From Candidatus Krumholzibacteriota bacterium (GTDB lineage: Bacteria > Krumholzibacteriota > Krumholzibacteriia > Krumholzibacteriales > Krumholzibacteriaceae): 60,955 nt of DNA. Made by a program: the position numbers and the translations under genes. The DNA is taken from positions 1 to 60,955 of the forward strand of contig JAUWCL010000019.1 of the NCBI GenBank assembly GCA_030609325.1, in the 5' to 3' direction. Under the pieces are notes generated by a model, which worked only from the letters and a program-made list of their open reading frames with translations, searched no databases and was not told where the DNA came from. The first letter of the stretch is position 1; the number at the start of each line of letters is the position of its first letter. Positions 52,818-60,955 of the stretch are shown piece after piece.

Positions 52818-54881
52818 TCAGACGTCGCTCCCTTGTTCTTCATCCAGCCAGCCCTTCAGTTCCCTGTATACTGCTTCAGCGCCTATCAGATCTTCCTGCT
52901 CCGTCTTCCAGTGGGATGGCACGAGGATGAATGGCCTGGACTGCAGACCTCCAAGCCCGCCGTGACTGCCGATCAGTTCCTCCAGTGCGGCCACTTCGTT
53001 ATTCTCGGGTCGGCAGAAGCTGTTAACGAGTATGTCGGGGGCGTTCGGAAAACTATCGGTGCGGCGCAGGTGATAAGCAGCGTTGGAGCCGAAATCCTTG
53101 AGCGGATCTTCCCCTTCCACCCTGTCGCCCTTCAGGTAGTATTTTCCGGAAGCGCCGATTACGACCGGGCCGTGCTCCTCGGAATCGACCATGACTAATC
53201 CAATGCCTTCGTGTCCGACAAGCCCCGGAATCAATCCGGGAAAAGCATGATCGATCCGTTCGAAAGTCAGGCGCTCTCGCCATGCGGAAAAATAAATCAG
53301 TCCGAGGTTCCCCGATCCGAGCACTATTACATCTTTCTCCTGATGGGATTCGGGAAATCTCACCTTGGAATCCGCCTGAGGACCGAGCACGACTTTACCG
53401 TCCGTATTGATCCTCTTTTTAATGGCATTTCTGAGTGGTCTCGCTATGTTCTCTTTCTGGTGGTGAATAGCTTCCGTGAGAAAGGCATTGATGTGACCCC
53501 AGTCCTCATCTGTGCCCACGCTGCCCTTAACGGTGAATCTGTCTGCAACGAGCTGCTGTACAAATTCTTCGAAGGACAGTCCGTAACGCTGCTTGAACGT
53601 CGCGCCATTGCACTGCCCGTGGTCAGAGAGGACAACAAAACTATACGGCCGCGGGGCCTCACGGGCGGCATTCTCGAGACGCTCGAACTTCTTGTCGATC
53701 TTGAATAGAACTTTGAACGCATCCTCGGATTCGACTCCCGAGTGATGCGCTACCTCGTCATATCCGATGAACGTGGCATATACGGAAGAGACTCCCGCGA
53801 ACATGTCGCCGATCATAGTATAGACGGTGAGATCGCGTAAAAAGACATTTGTCACCGCCCGGATGACAGGATAAAGCCTCCCTCTCCCATCTCGACCCAG
53901 GCGCGGCGTTACGTTGTTTCTGCACGCTTTCCAGAACTGATATTTTTCGAGGATCATCTCCCAGATCGACAATATCAGCGTGCGGGAAAAATTGTATGGA
54001 TTGGCGAAATAGGCGTAGAAATCCCTCGTGTGGAGTCGGGAAAGATCTCTCAAAGTGCTGGCGGTGTACATTACGCTCGGAGCATCGCCCGAAAACATGT
54101 TGCCGCGGCTTGCGCCATTCAGGGCGAGAAGACCATTTCCATCCGACCTTTGCTCTTCCAGGACTCGAAGCACTGAGGAATCGCTGGAAGCCATGACCTT
54201 GCCCTGTTTCCTGTCGTACCAGCGAAAGGCGACGATATCATGATTGTTGCCGTGCAGGATACCTGCCTGGCTCGCGGATGTCTGGGAGGAAAGATCGCAT
54301 TCCCAGCCGATTATCCTGTGGCTGCCCTCCTCTATCCATCGGGCAAGCGTAGGCATGTGTCCTCCGGCGATCGCCCTCTTGAGGATCTCCTCCGCCAGAC
54401 CATCAATCTCGAGGAAGAGCATTCCGGGCACATCCGTCCGGACAGGCTTTTTCGCTTTTTTCATGCGTCTCCGGATTACGTTGCGGTAATACGAGCTGTC
54501 CTCATCGATGGTGAGAAGGCTGCTGAGTATCGTTGTGATGAGACTTATTTCGAAAGTTATGAGTACGGCGGAAAAGAAATCGCTGATCTCGAAACCGGGA
54601 ACAAACGCCTGCGCGAGATAGATGATGAATCCGTTGAGAATAAGTGAAAATAGGCCGAGGGTAAAAACAGCAAAAGGAATGAGGACATAGCTCAGAAATG
54701 GCCATAACAGTGCATTCAAGAGCGATATGACCACTGCTGACAGGATTGCGGTCTTCAGACTGTCGATCTCCATACCGGGATGGACCCGTTCAAGAATGAT
54801 CAGTGCTGCTGCATCTATAGCCCAGACGACCAGGATACGGGTCAGGGTTTTTCTGATACTCCCGCTCTTGCGAGTCTGCAT
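52818..54881 (-). CDS. Holin-like membrane domain fused to an alkaline-phosphatase-type phosphodiesterase
   Basis: The 687-residue protein has four N-terminal membrane spans in the pattern of the phage-holin-4 superfamily (ILSAVVISLLNALLWPFLSYVLIP, FTLGLFSLILNGFIIYLAQAFVPGFEI), followed by an extracytoplasmic domain of the type I phosphodiesterase/nucleotide pyrophosphatase family. Metal-site signatures are LFLEIDGLAEEIL (Asp), SSQTSASQAGILHGN (nucleophile Ser/Thr), FIGYDEVAHHSG and FVVLSDHGQCNG. AGGGG lies 6 bases before ATG 54881; TTG 54899 is an alternative. The substrate (phosphodiester, pyrophosphate or phospholipid) is unknown. Confidence 0.85.
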   Translation of the reverse strand: MQTRKSGSIRKTLTRILVVWAIDAAALIILERVHPGMEIDSLKTAILSAVVISLLNALLWPFLSYVLIPFAVFTLGLFSLILNGFIIYLAQAFVPGFEISDFFSAVLITFEISLITTILSSLLTIDEDSSYYRNVIRRRMKKAKKPVRTDVPGMLFLEIDGLAEEILKRAIAGGHMPTLARWIEEGSHRIIGWECDLSSQTSASQAGILHGNNHDIVAFRWYDRKQGKVMASSDSSVLRVLEEQRSDGNGLLALNGASRGNMFSGDAPSVMYTASTLRDLSRLHTRDFYAYFANPYNFSRTLILSIWEMILEKYQFWKACRNNVTPRLGRDGRGRLYPVIRAVTNVFLRDLTVYTMIGDMFAGVSSVYATFIGYDEVAHHSGVESEDAFKVLFKIDKKFERLENAAREAPRPYSFVVLSDHGQCNGATFKQRYGLSFEEFVQQLVADRFTVKGSVGTDEDWGHINAFLTEAIHHQKENIARPLRNAIKKRINTDGKVVLGPQADSKVRFPESHQEKDVIVLGSGNLGLIYFSAWRERLTFERIDHAFPGLIPGLVGHEGIGLVMVDSEEHGPVVIGASGKYYLKGDRVEGEDPLKDFGSNAAYHLRRTDSFPNAPDILVNSFCRPENNEVAALEELIGSHGGLGGLQSRPFILVPSHWKTEQEDLIGAEAVYRELKGWLDEEQGSDV

Positions 54882-54997
54882 GAGCACCCCTGCGATCAAT
54901 GGAAGGAATCAGATTATTTTCGTGTCTTTGCTATGGTAGCAGACTGGCAGGTTGAAATAAAAGTAATCGATCAGTCTGTTATTATTGGCTTCCAGCG

Positions 54998-57487
54998 CTA
55001 CCTGAGGAGAACCATTTTCTGTGACTTATCGAACCCGTTCAGGATGAGATGATAGAAGTATACGCCTGAGGCCATGAGCTCGTCCTTCTCGTTCCGGCCG
55101 TCCCAAATCACTCGATGCAGTCCCGCGTCAAGCATCCCATCGACCAGGGTCTTTACCAGGCGGCCTGAAACATCGTGAATCCGAAGTGACACATGCCCGT
55201 ATTCCTCAAGGGAAAACCTGATCGTCGTAGCCGGGTTAAACGGATTCGGATAGTTGGGATCCAGGCTGTTAACGGCAGGAGTCGATGAGTCCACGGCATC
55301 AGTCTGTACGTCACCTTTCTGAAGGACCACGAAGGCCATCTTGGGCAGATTGATGAAAATCGACTGGCTGTAACCGTCGCAGGCCACAGGATCGGGGATG
55401 AGAGTACCGCTGTTGACCGGCCCCGACCCCCCGTACAGGAAATCCTGGCTGTTCAACGCTTCCCTCCAGTAGCCGTCCTGCGGAAGGCCGATCCGGTAGC
55501 CGTTGTAGTCGGTGTTGCTGAAGTTCGCCACCATTACGAAGTCGTTCTCGCCGTCCCATCTCCTGAATCCGATCACGTTCCCGCCCTCGTTGACGTGGTG
55601 CACGTTTCGGGAAGCGCCGGCCTGGAATGCGGGGTTCTTCCTGACCTCGATCAGATCCTGGAAGTAGGCGAAGTATTTGTCGTAGTTGACCTTCTTTGCC
55701 CAGTCGATCCTCTCGTCGTAACCAGTACCGAAGTCGGTGTCTTCCAGCCACTCGCAACCCATCAGAAACGACGGGACGCCCGGAGCGAGCATCACGATCC
55801 CGTGGGCGAGCTTCGTCCTGCCCCTCGTGTAGATGTCGTCGTGGGGAAATGTCGTATCGATGATCTTTACCGCGCGCTCCCCGCCGCTCGATGGCCAGGC
55901 CTCGTCATGCAGCTCGAAGTAGTTGAAAACGCTGGGGCCACTCAGATACTGGCCTCCCCCGTTTATAATATCGCGGATCCTCCACATCTCGGGGTCGCCG
56001 AAGGCGGCATCGAAGATCTCTTCCCGTATCGTATCGGTGAAGTAGTCATAGTACTGGCAGTCGAAACCGGCTCCGCCGAGGCTGGTAGGCCGGGTCACCC
56101 ACGAATCATCGGGCAGCTGTTCCGCCACGACCACTTTACAGGCGAAACGGTTGTCGACGAGGTCGTTGAACTCCTGCATGAGGCTCCACCCACTCCCCTG
56201 GATGGTCATAAAGCTGGTGGCGTCCATTCGGAAGCCGTCGATCCGGTACTCCTCGAGCCAGTGCAGGGCGCTGTGCAGATAATATTCGCGAACTTCGACG
56301 CGGTCGAAGTCGGCCTGGGAACCCCACGGGGTCTCGACCGCAGGATCGTCGAATTAGATCTGCGAGCCGTCGTAATACCAGAGATAATTATCGCTGAAGC
56401 TGAAGTGGTTCCATACGATGTCGAGCAGGGTGGCTATGCCGTTCTGATGCAGTACGTCGACCAGGTACTTTAAATCTTCCGATGTGCCGTATACCCACTC
56501 CGGCGTCCAGGCCGTGATGGGGTTGTACCCGGCCGAGTGGTCACCGGGAAACTCCGTGATGGGATTGATCATGACGGTGTTTATCCCCAGTTCGGCCAGG
56601 TGGCTCGCACGAGCCGCGACGTCGAGATAGCGAGAGGGGTGCTGCGTGGAGCCGAACGGGTCGTTGCGTCCCGCAAAGTTGCCCATATGAAGCTGATAGA
56701 TAATCATCTCTTCCTGCGTCGGCGCCTGGAAATCGCTTACCTGCCACTGGTAGCCAAACGGGTCCTCGATGATGCTGTTCGTGTTGTTACCTGAGTTGAA
56801 GGCTCGCGAACGGGCATCCGGCTTCCAAATGTCTCCCGGGTTGAAGAAATACTTGTACTCATCCCCGGCGGCCACCCCTGTGATATATGTAATAAAGTGT
56901 TCTCCGACGCGTGTCATCGAATTCCCGAGGCCCCAGCCGTTGAAAACTCCCCGGACATGACAGCTCGAAGCTGTGGGAGCCCATACCCTGAAGACGGCGC
57001 CGCCGGTCGCTACCGTGGCTCCCACAGGAGCGTGTTCGAGTGTCGTAAAGTCCAGTCTCCATATCCCATCAACCGGCGCGGTGTCGGACATCCCGGATAC
57101 GCTTAGATAGTCCGTATCCGTGCCGTCGATCAGCTCGATATAGTAGCCGATATCTGATGTGGACGTGGCGGGGATCAGTGCTTCCCATACGTCGTAGGTA
57201 CCGCGCTGATCGACGACGGAAGCAACTACCCACGATGTGGAACCGCCGCCGTCGAGGAAGACGCGGGCTCCCGTGAGATCGTCCCTGTACGACTGGAACC
57301 GGACCGAGAACGCTTCGTTGCCGACCGGGCACAACGGACGCCGGTCCTGCCATTCGATGTGGGAGATCCCGTTCCATTCCACACTGTTGTCCGGACCGGC
57401 CCCGTGGACCGGTACAGCAAACGCGAACAGGCCGGTCAGGCCAAAAATCAATATGAATAGAGATGCAAGGTGCGATGATACCCTCAT
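54998..57487 (-). pseudogene. GH13 alpha-amylase-family gene with an in-frame TAA
   Basis: The frame from ATG 57487 to 54998 is continuous (830 codons) except for TAA at 56356-56354, between YDGSQI and FDDPAVETPWG. Family members normally have Tyr at this point (TAC/TAT), so one base change would restore it. N-terminal part: signal peptide, a starch-binding-like beta domain, a CBM48/E-set (FRVWAPTASSCHVRGVFNGW), then GH13 regions GYNPITAW and LLDIVWNHFS. C-terminal part: RIDGFRMDATS (nucleophile Asp), VVVAEQLPD (acid/base Glu), NYFELHDEAW, and a FlgD-like tail (NPFNPATTIRFSLEEYG, IHDVSGRLVKTLVDG, KMVLLR). It would hydrolyse or branch alpha-glucans outside the cell. Confidence 0.85.
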
Positions 57488-57859
57488 GAAGCTCTCCCGA
57501 TCGTGTAGGCTGCCGTAAGTATGGCCTGCAAGTCTTGCAGATTGAACGTCTTGTTTAAATATAATAGAACCCGTCGTGGCATGCGAATATAGAATGGCGT
57601 CCCTGCCGGAACAGCGCTCGAACCCCTCTGTTCGAGCTCAAGCAGGATCAAGTCTCCAGGATCAAACGCCTTGAACAACTTGTGCGTCTCTCTCATTACC
57701 ATTGCTGATAGAGCCGCAGTTGGAGATAGATGTCGTCAATGCTTTCGTTTGAGTTGAAAATCCATCTCTCTTGCTGCCAGGGTTACAAACCCCTCGCCGC
57801 TAATTGTTTCAGTGTGTGACAGCGTGTGCCCGCCACATCCGTGACGATGCAACATCCTG
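57488..57859. other. Intergenic region without a convincing gene
   Basis: Only short frames are present. One on the minus strand (57702-57484, 72 codons) would overlap the GH13 start as ATGA, but its product matches nothing I know and it has no good ribosome site. No hairpin terminator follows the radical SAM gene. Confidence 0.4.
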
Positions 57860-59311
57860 TCAGCCCTTGCTCGATTCGTGTACACGGAGACGTGGTGCAA
57901 GGACATGCAGATTGTCGCCTGTTGCGGGCAGCGGAAGTGCGGGTTGTAGCAGGTTGCTGTTCCGCTTGAATTCGTGGTATACGTTCTGGCCCAAGCGACC
58001 GTTGTTGCGATAGGAGAGGTTGCCTGCCAGTGTAATAATGGGTTGCTGCCTCTTCCAGAGATTGTATCCCACACGGCGCAGAATTCCTCGCAGAGAATAG
58101 AACTTGCGGTTACAGGAATTCATCTCGTTGATGATTTCGTCCCGGCCGAGATGTTTGTAACGCCCCACGGGAAGTGTCAGCGTGTAGTATTTCCAGTCTT
58201 CGGGAAATTGGTCTAAGGCAATGCGTCCTTCCCCCTCCATCTTCTTCCAAAGGTCGGTCCCGGGCAATGGCGTTAGAAACAGCACGTTGAGGAAATCCAC
58301 GCCATAGCGATTGGCCGTATCGGCGATCTGCAGGCCGATGCCCGGCCGATCGACATCCAATCCCATGATGAACGAGCCGGCAACGCTGATATCGTGCCGC
58401 TGGATCCGGCGTACCGAGGCCCTGAAATTGCGGTCTTTCTGAATGTTGTACTTCTTGTGCACCTCAACCAGCCCCTCGTCGGTAATCGATTCGAAGCCGA
58501 TGAAAACGCCGCCACACCCGGCTCGCCGGGCCAATCGGAGCAGTTCCTCATCATCCGCCATATTGATCGTCGCCTGGCATATCCACTTCTTGCCGAGATC
58601 TGCCTCGATCATCGCCCGGAACAACTCTTTTGCCCGATCGATATGATCCCGACGAGTGCCAATGAGATTGTCGTCCACGACGAGTACTCGTTTCTCCCTG
58701 ATCAACTTGAACTCCTCTACGACATCCTCGACTGGGCGGCGCCGGTACGCCGTTCCGTTAAACGCGCTAACGCTGCAGAAATTGCAGTTGAGCGGACACC
58801 CACGCGTGGTTTGAATGGCCCCGAAATGATATCCGGTTGGCAGGAGATCGTGACGGGCCATCGGCGTTTTCTCCATTTCCGCTTGACCGCCGGCATACAA
58901 AGGCCTCAAGGCTCCGCGCGCCGCGTCTTTCAACACCTGCGCCCAGACGCTCTCGGCCTCGCCCGTCACCACGACATCCACTCGACTCGCGGCTTCCTTC
59001 TGGCGCATGGTGGCGTGGATCCCACCCATCACGACCGGCACTCCCCGGCCACGAAACATCGCGGCCACCTCATATGCGCGGGGCGCCTGAGACGAAAACG
59101 CGGTCACACCCACCAGATCCGTGCGAGGTATTTGCGAATAGTTGGGCACTTCCACATTCTCATCAACCACCGTGATGTCCCACTCCGGCGGGGTAAGGCC
59201 GGCAATCACCAGGAGGCCAAGTGGCTTCCACACGCGGTACTTGTTCCAGTAGTTTTTCTTGTTTGTGATATTCACCAGCGAATTACGGGGGTTGATGAGA
59301 AGCAGGCGCAT
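57860..59311 (-). CDS. B12-binding radical SAM protein
   Basis: The 483-residue protein has an N-terminal B12-binding-like Rossmann domain (LLLINPRNSL, KPLGLLVIAGLTPPEWDITVVDE, VGVTAFSSQAPRAYEVA, VVMGGIHATM) and a radical SAM TIM-barrel with the cluster motif RGCPLNCNFCSVS (Cys near 175-182), then VLVVDDNLIG and GCGGVFIGFESI. The C-terminal ~100 residues resemble the DUF4070 region of HpnP/HpnJ-like enzymes. It lacks the DxHxxG cobalamin histidine in an obvious form. Such proteins perform methylations or rearrangements of lipids or cofactors; substrate unknown. Start ATG 59311 has AGG 7 bases upstream. Confidence 0.88.
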   Translation of the reverse strand: MRLLLINPRNSLVNITNKKNYWNKYRVWKPLGLLVIAGLTPPEWDITVVDENVEVPNYSQIPRTDLVGVTAFSSQAPRAYEVAAMFRGRGVPVVMGGIHATMRQKEAASRVDVVVTGEAESVWAQVLKDAARGALRPLYAGGQAEMEKTPMARHDLLPTGYHFGAIQTTRGCPLNCNFCSVSAFNGTAYRRRPVEDVVEEFKLIREKRVLVVDDNLIGTRRDHIDRAKELFRAMIEADLGKKWICQATINMADDEELLRLARRAGCGGVFIGFESITDEGLVEVHKKYNIQKDRNFRASVRRIQRHDISVAGSFIMGLDVDRPGIGLQIADTANRYGVDFLNVLFLTPLPGTDLWKKMEGEGRIALDQFPEDWKYYTLTLPVGRYKHLGRDEIINEMNSCNRKFYSLRGILRRVGYNLWKRQQPIITLAGNLSYRNNGRLGQNVYHEFKRNSNLLQPALPLPATGDNLHVLAPRLRVHESSKG

Positions 59312-59584
59312 GTACTAACCTTGTGTTATGGCATATATCTATGGTTTTGCAGACGTGTCTCCATCTGCGCGACTAGCCGCAGATACCGGAACAAGCCGCA
59401 GACACCGGACCAATATGTCATTAGATGCCCCCCCTGGTCAAGTCTAATGGTTGCCTCGTTCGTCTTAATTGACCTGCCCCACCTTCTTGTACTACCCTCA
59501 TAGTAAGAACATTGGGGTGACCGGTAGCGTCGGTGGGACTCGCCGTATCTAGCCAACGAAATCCACGTCTAGAGGAGGATTACC

Positions 59585-60628
59585 ATGAGCGCTCTTGCCC
59601 ACATGCTAAGTCCCTATTTTGAAAATCCTTGGATTCAGTCCTTGGGGATCTTCATCCTTTCACTGGTGCTGACCATCGTCGCGCGCTGGAGTCTGCGATT
59701 TATCTTGCACGCATTTGCCCAAAAGACCAAGACCGAGGTGGATGATATCCTGATCCGGGCTGCCAAAAACGTCGTGACCTGTTCGGTCCCGGTCATCGGT
59801 CTGATGGTAGCCCTCGCGCCTTTTGCTCTGCAGACCTCCGTTCCCCGGCGGATGCTGTTCTCTTTGCTTGCTGTGTTGCTAATGCGCGGCGCACTCAACC
59901 TTGTTGACGACCTGTCCAAGTGGCTGGAAAAGAGCTGGGTGAAACGAACCGCGTCTACCCTGGACGAAGGCCTTCTGCCTCTCCTGCGCAAGTCCGTAAA
60001 GACGGCCGTTGTCATCCTTGGTGTTATACTTATCCTTGGGAAATGGGGAGTCCAGATCGGTCCCCTATTAGGCGCCCTCGGTATTGGCGGTCTAGCAATC
60101 GCCTTAGCCTTGAACAGCAGCCTTTCCAACATCTTTTCGGGCATTCAGCTCATATTGGATCGTTCTCTCAATGTGGGTGACAAGATCCAACTCGAGAGCG
60201 GGGATGTGGGAGTGGTGCTGGACATTGGTCTTCGCAGCACCAGGATGCGAACCTACGACAACGAAGTGATTTCCCTTCCAAATTCGCAACTAGCCAATGC
60301 ACGTGTCAAGAACTACACCAAACCCGACACGACTATCCGGGTGACCGTGAATTTCTCGGTGGCCTACGGCAGTGACGTGGACGAGGTCAAACGGGTTGTC
60401 TCGGATGCGATCAGCCAGCTGGATGACATATTGCAGAATCCTGAACCGCAGGTGCTCTTCTTGAATATGAACGATTTCTCACTCGACATGAGTGCCCGGG
60501 TGTGGGTTGATGATTATGGGAAGCAGTTTGCCAGGAAGCTGCAAATGACGGAGTTGATCTACAATACCCTCAATGAAAGTGGCATCGAGATCCCGTTCCC
60601 CACACGAACGGTGTATATGAAACAATAG
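59585..60628 (+). CDS. Small-conductance mechanosensitive channel (MscS family)
   Basis: The 347-residue protein has about four membrane spans (residues 17-38, 66-84, 88-105 and 137-155), the pore helix GPLLGALGIGGLAIALALNSS, then NIFSGIQLILDRSLNVGDKI, the beta domain (GVVLDIGLRSTRMRTYDNEVISLPNSQLAN) and the alpha/beta C-terminus ending in FPTRTVYMKQ. It opens under membrane tension to release solutes. GAGGAGG lies 6 bases before the ATG. It is divergent from the radical SAM gene; the 273 bases between them hold no gene. Confidence 0.95.
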   Translation: MSALAHMLSPYFENPWIQSLGIFILSLVLTIVARWSLRFILHAFAQKTKTEVDDILIRAAKNVVTCSVPVIGLMVALAPFALQTSVPRRMLFSLLAVLLMRGALNLVDDLSKWLEKSWVKRTASTLDEGLLPLLRKSVKTAVVILGVILILGKWGVQIGPLLGALGIGGLAIALALNSSLSNIFSGIQLILDRSLNVGDKIQLESGDVGVVLDIGLRSTRMRTYDNEVISLPNSQLANARVKNYTKPDTTIRVTVNFSVAYGSDVDEVKRVVSDAISQLDDILQNPEPQVLFLNMNDFSLDMSARVWVDDYGKQFARKLQMTELIYNTLNESGIEIPFPTRTVYMKQ

Positions 60629-60642
60629 CGATAATACGATAG

Positions 60643-60816
60643 AATCGGCGCAAGTTCACACACGCCAAGGTGGATGGCCTTCGGGAATCGAAGGCCTGGC
60701 TGAGCGATATAGCCGATATCGAAACGGGGCTGGAAGCGCTCCGGAAAGCGACCGAGAGCTATCACGACGAAGGTCTCAAACTGCTTAAACTTTCTCAAGT
60801 GACTCAAAACGAAGTA
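60643..60816 (+). pseudogene. Possible C-terminal fragment of a serine recombinase
   Basis: A frame bounded upstream by TAG (60640-60642) reads NRRKFTHAKVDGLRESKAWL, then DIADIETGLEALRKATESYH and EGLKLLKLSQ. This heptad pattern and the EGLKLLxLxQ end are like the coiled-coil tail of large serine recombinases. No catalytic domain is present and the frame runs on into the tRNA gene without meaning. The identity rests on pattern only. Confidence 0.35.
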
Positions 60817-60894
60817 TGGCGTCCCCAACGGGATTCGAACCCGTGTTGCCGCCGTGAAAGGGCAGTGTCCTAGACCTGGCTAGACGATGGGGAC
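60817..60894 (-). tRNA. tRNA-Glu (TTC)
   Basis: On the minus strand the acceptor arm GTCCCC pairs with GGGGAC, the anticodon loop is CTTTCAC with anticodon TTC (Glu), and the T-arm reads CGGGTTCGAATCCCG. The D-arm region GTCTAG...CTAGGAC fits bacterial tRNA-Glu. The 3' CCA is encoded (60819-60817). The gene starts at 60894; 61 bases remain to the window end. Confidence 0.95.
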
Positions 60895-60955
60895 GCCTGA
60901 ATTCGTGCAGATGGAATTTTCTGACTACGGGAATCTAGCAGCGAGCCGGGCTCAA

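Noticed and set aside
56354-56356. Stop codon recoding (selenocysteine or pyrrolysine) in the GH13 gene
   Set aside because: The codon is TAA, which is not recoded in either system, and the aligned residue in relatives is tyrosine.
57484-57702. A 72-codon frame overlapping the GH13 start
   Set aside because: No ribosome site, no family resemblance, and weak codon structure. It is described in the intergenic entry only.
60670-60873. A 67-codon frame on the plus strand ending inside the tRNA gene
   Set aside because: The last part is simply the tRNA read on the wrong strand. Only the part before 60817 might be a recombinase remnant.
1-60955. CRISPR arrays, insertion-sequence transposases, prophage modules
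   Set aside because: No regularly spaced repeats, no transposase frames with flanking inverted repeats and no phage structural genes were seen on either strand.

Overview
The window looks like part of a chromosome from an uncultured, Gram-negative, anaerobic or facultatively anaerobic bacterium of the FCB-related candidate phyla (Krumholzibacteriota, Eisenbacteria and Latescibacterota are good guesses). The reasons are indirect. Proteins at both ends carry FlgD-like C-terminal sorting domains. Many genes encode exported lipoproteins, TPR proteins, beta-propellers or outer-membrane barrels. There is a TonB-like protein and a GWxTD-type protein. The energy genes are anaerobic: a HdrABC-MvhADG type complex and a membrane pyrophosphatase. 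The placement is an inference; no ribosomal RNA gene is present.

Layout. 1-3157 (+): the tail of a FlgD-domain protein, then a visibly A+T-rich three-gene cassette (HlyD-like adaptor, VTC polyphosphate-polymerase domain, DUF4956 membrane protein). 3223-14036 (-): two large polytopic membrane proteins, a FecCD/FecE-type ABC importer pair, a nitroreductase, a double-length ThyX and a protease/propeller/barrel protein. 14170-16115 (-): hflK-hflC. 16265-25551 (-): one tightly packed operon hdrC-hdrB-hdrA-mvhD-mvhG-mvhA-protease-hypA-hypB-hypC-hypD, with a good promoter in front. It is predicted to encode a flavin-based electron-bifurcating heterodisulfide-reductase/[NiFe]-hydrogenase and part of its maturation machinery; hypE and hypF are not here.

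25825-40815: a mixed region of TPR lipoprotein, DMT transporter, DUF116 protein, a HAMP-like membrane protein, a CheY-like receiver, a small exported protein, an HD-GYP protein, a GWxTD-like lipoprotein, a nitroreductase with a probable CTG start, PgsA, a TonB-like protein, an FG-GAP-like protein, gamma-glutamyltransferase and a propeller-transglutaminase. 40816-43806 (-): ychF-archease-rtcB, an RNA-ligation operon. 43966-50340 (-): exported metallopeptidase, threonine dehydrogenase, KBL and K+-dependent pyrophosphatase, closed by a clear intrinsic terminator.

50365-60955: a decaying or accessory stretch. It holds a much-deleted amidase remnant, a barrel-protein tail, an unrecognised 391-aa protein, a fused membrane/phosphodiesterase protein, a GH13 amylase interrupted by an in-frame TAA, a B12-binding radical SAM protein, an MscS channel and tRNA-Glu(TTC), with a possible serine-recombinase tail beside the tRNA.

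The most unusual items are the ThyX tandem, whose two halves each keep a different part of the family signature; the adaptor-VTC-DUF4956 cassette; the GH13 nonsense codon; the CTG start; and two promoters (ggt and ychF) that share a 14-base upstream block.
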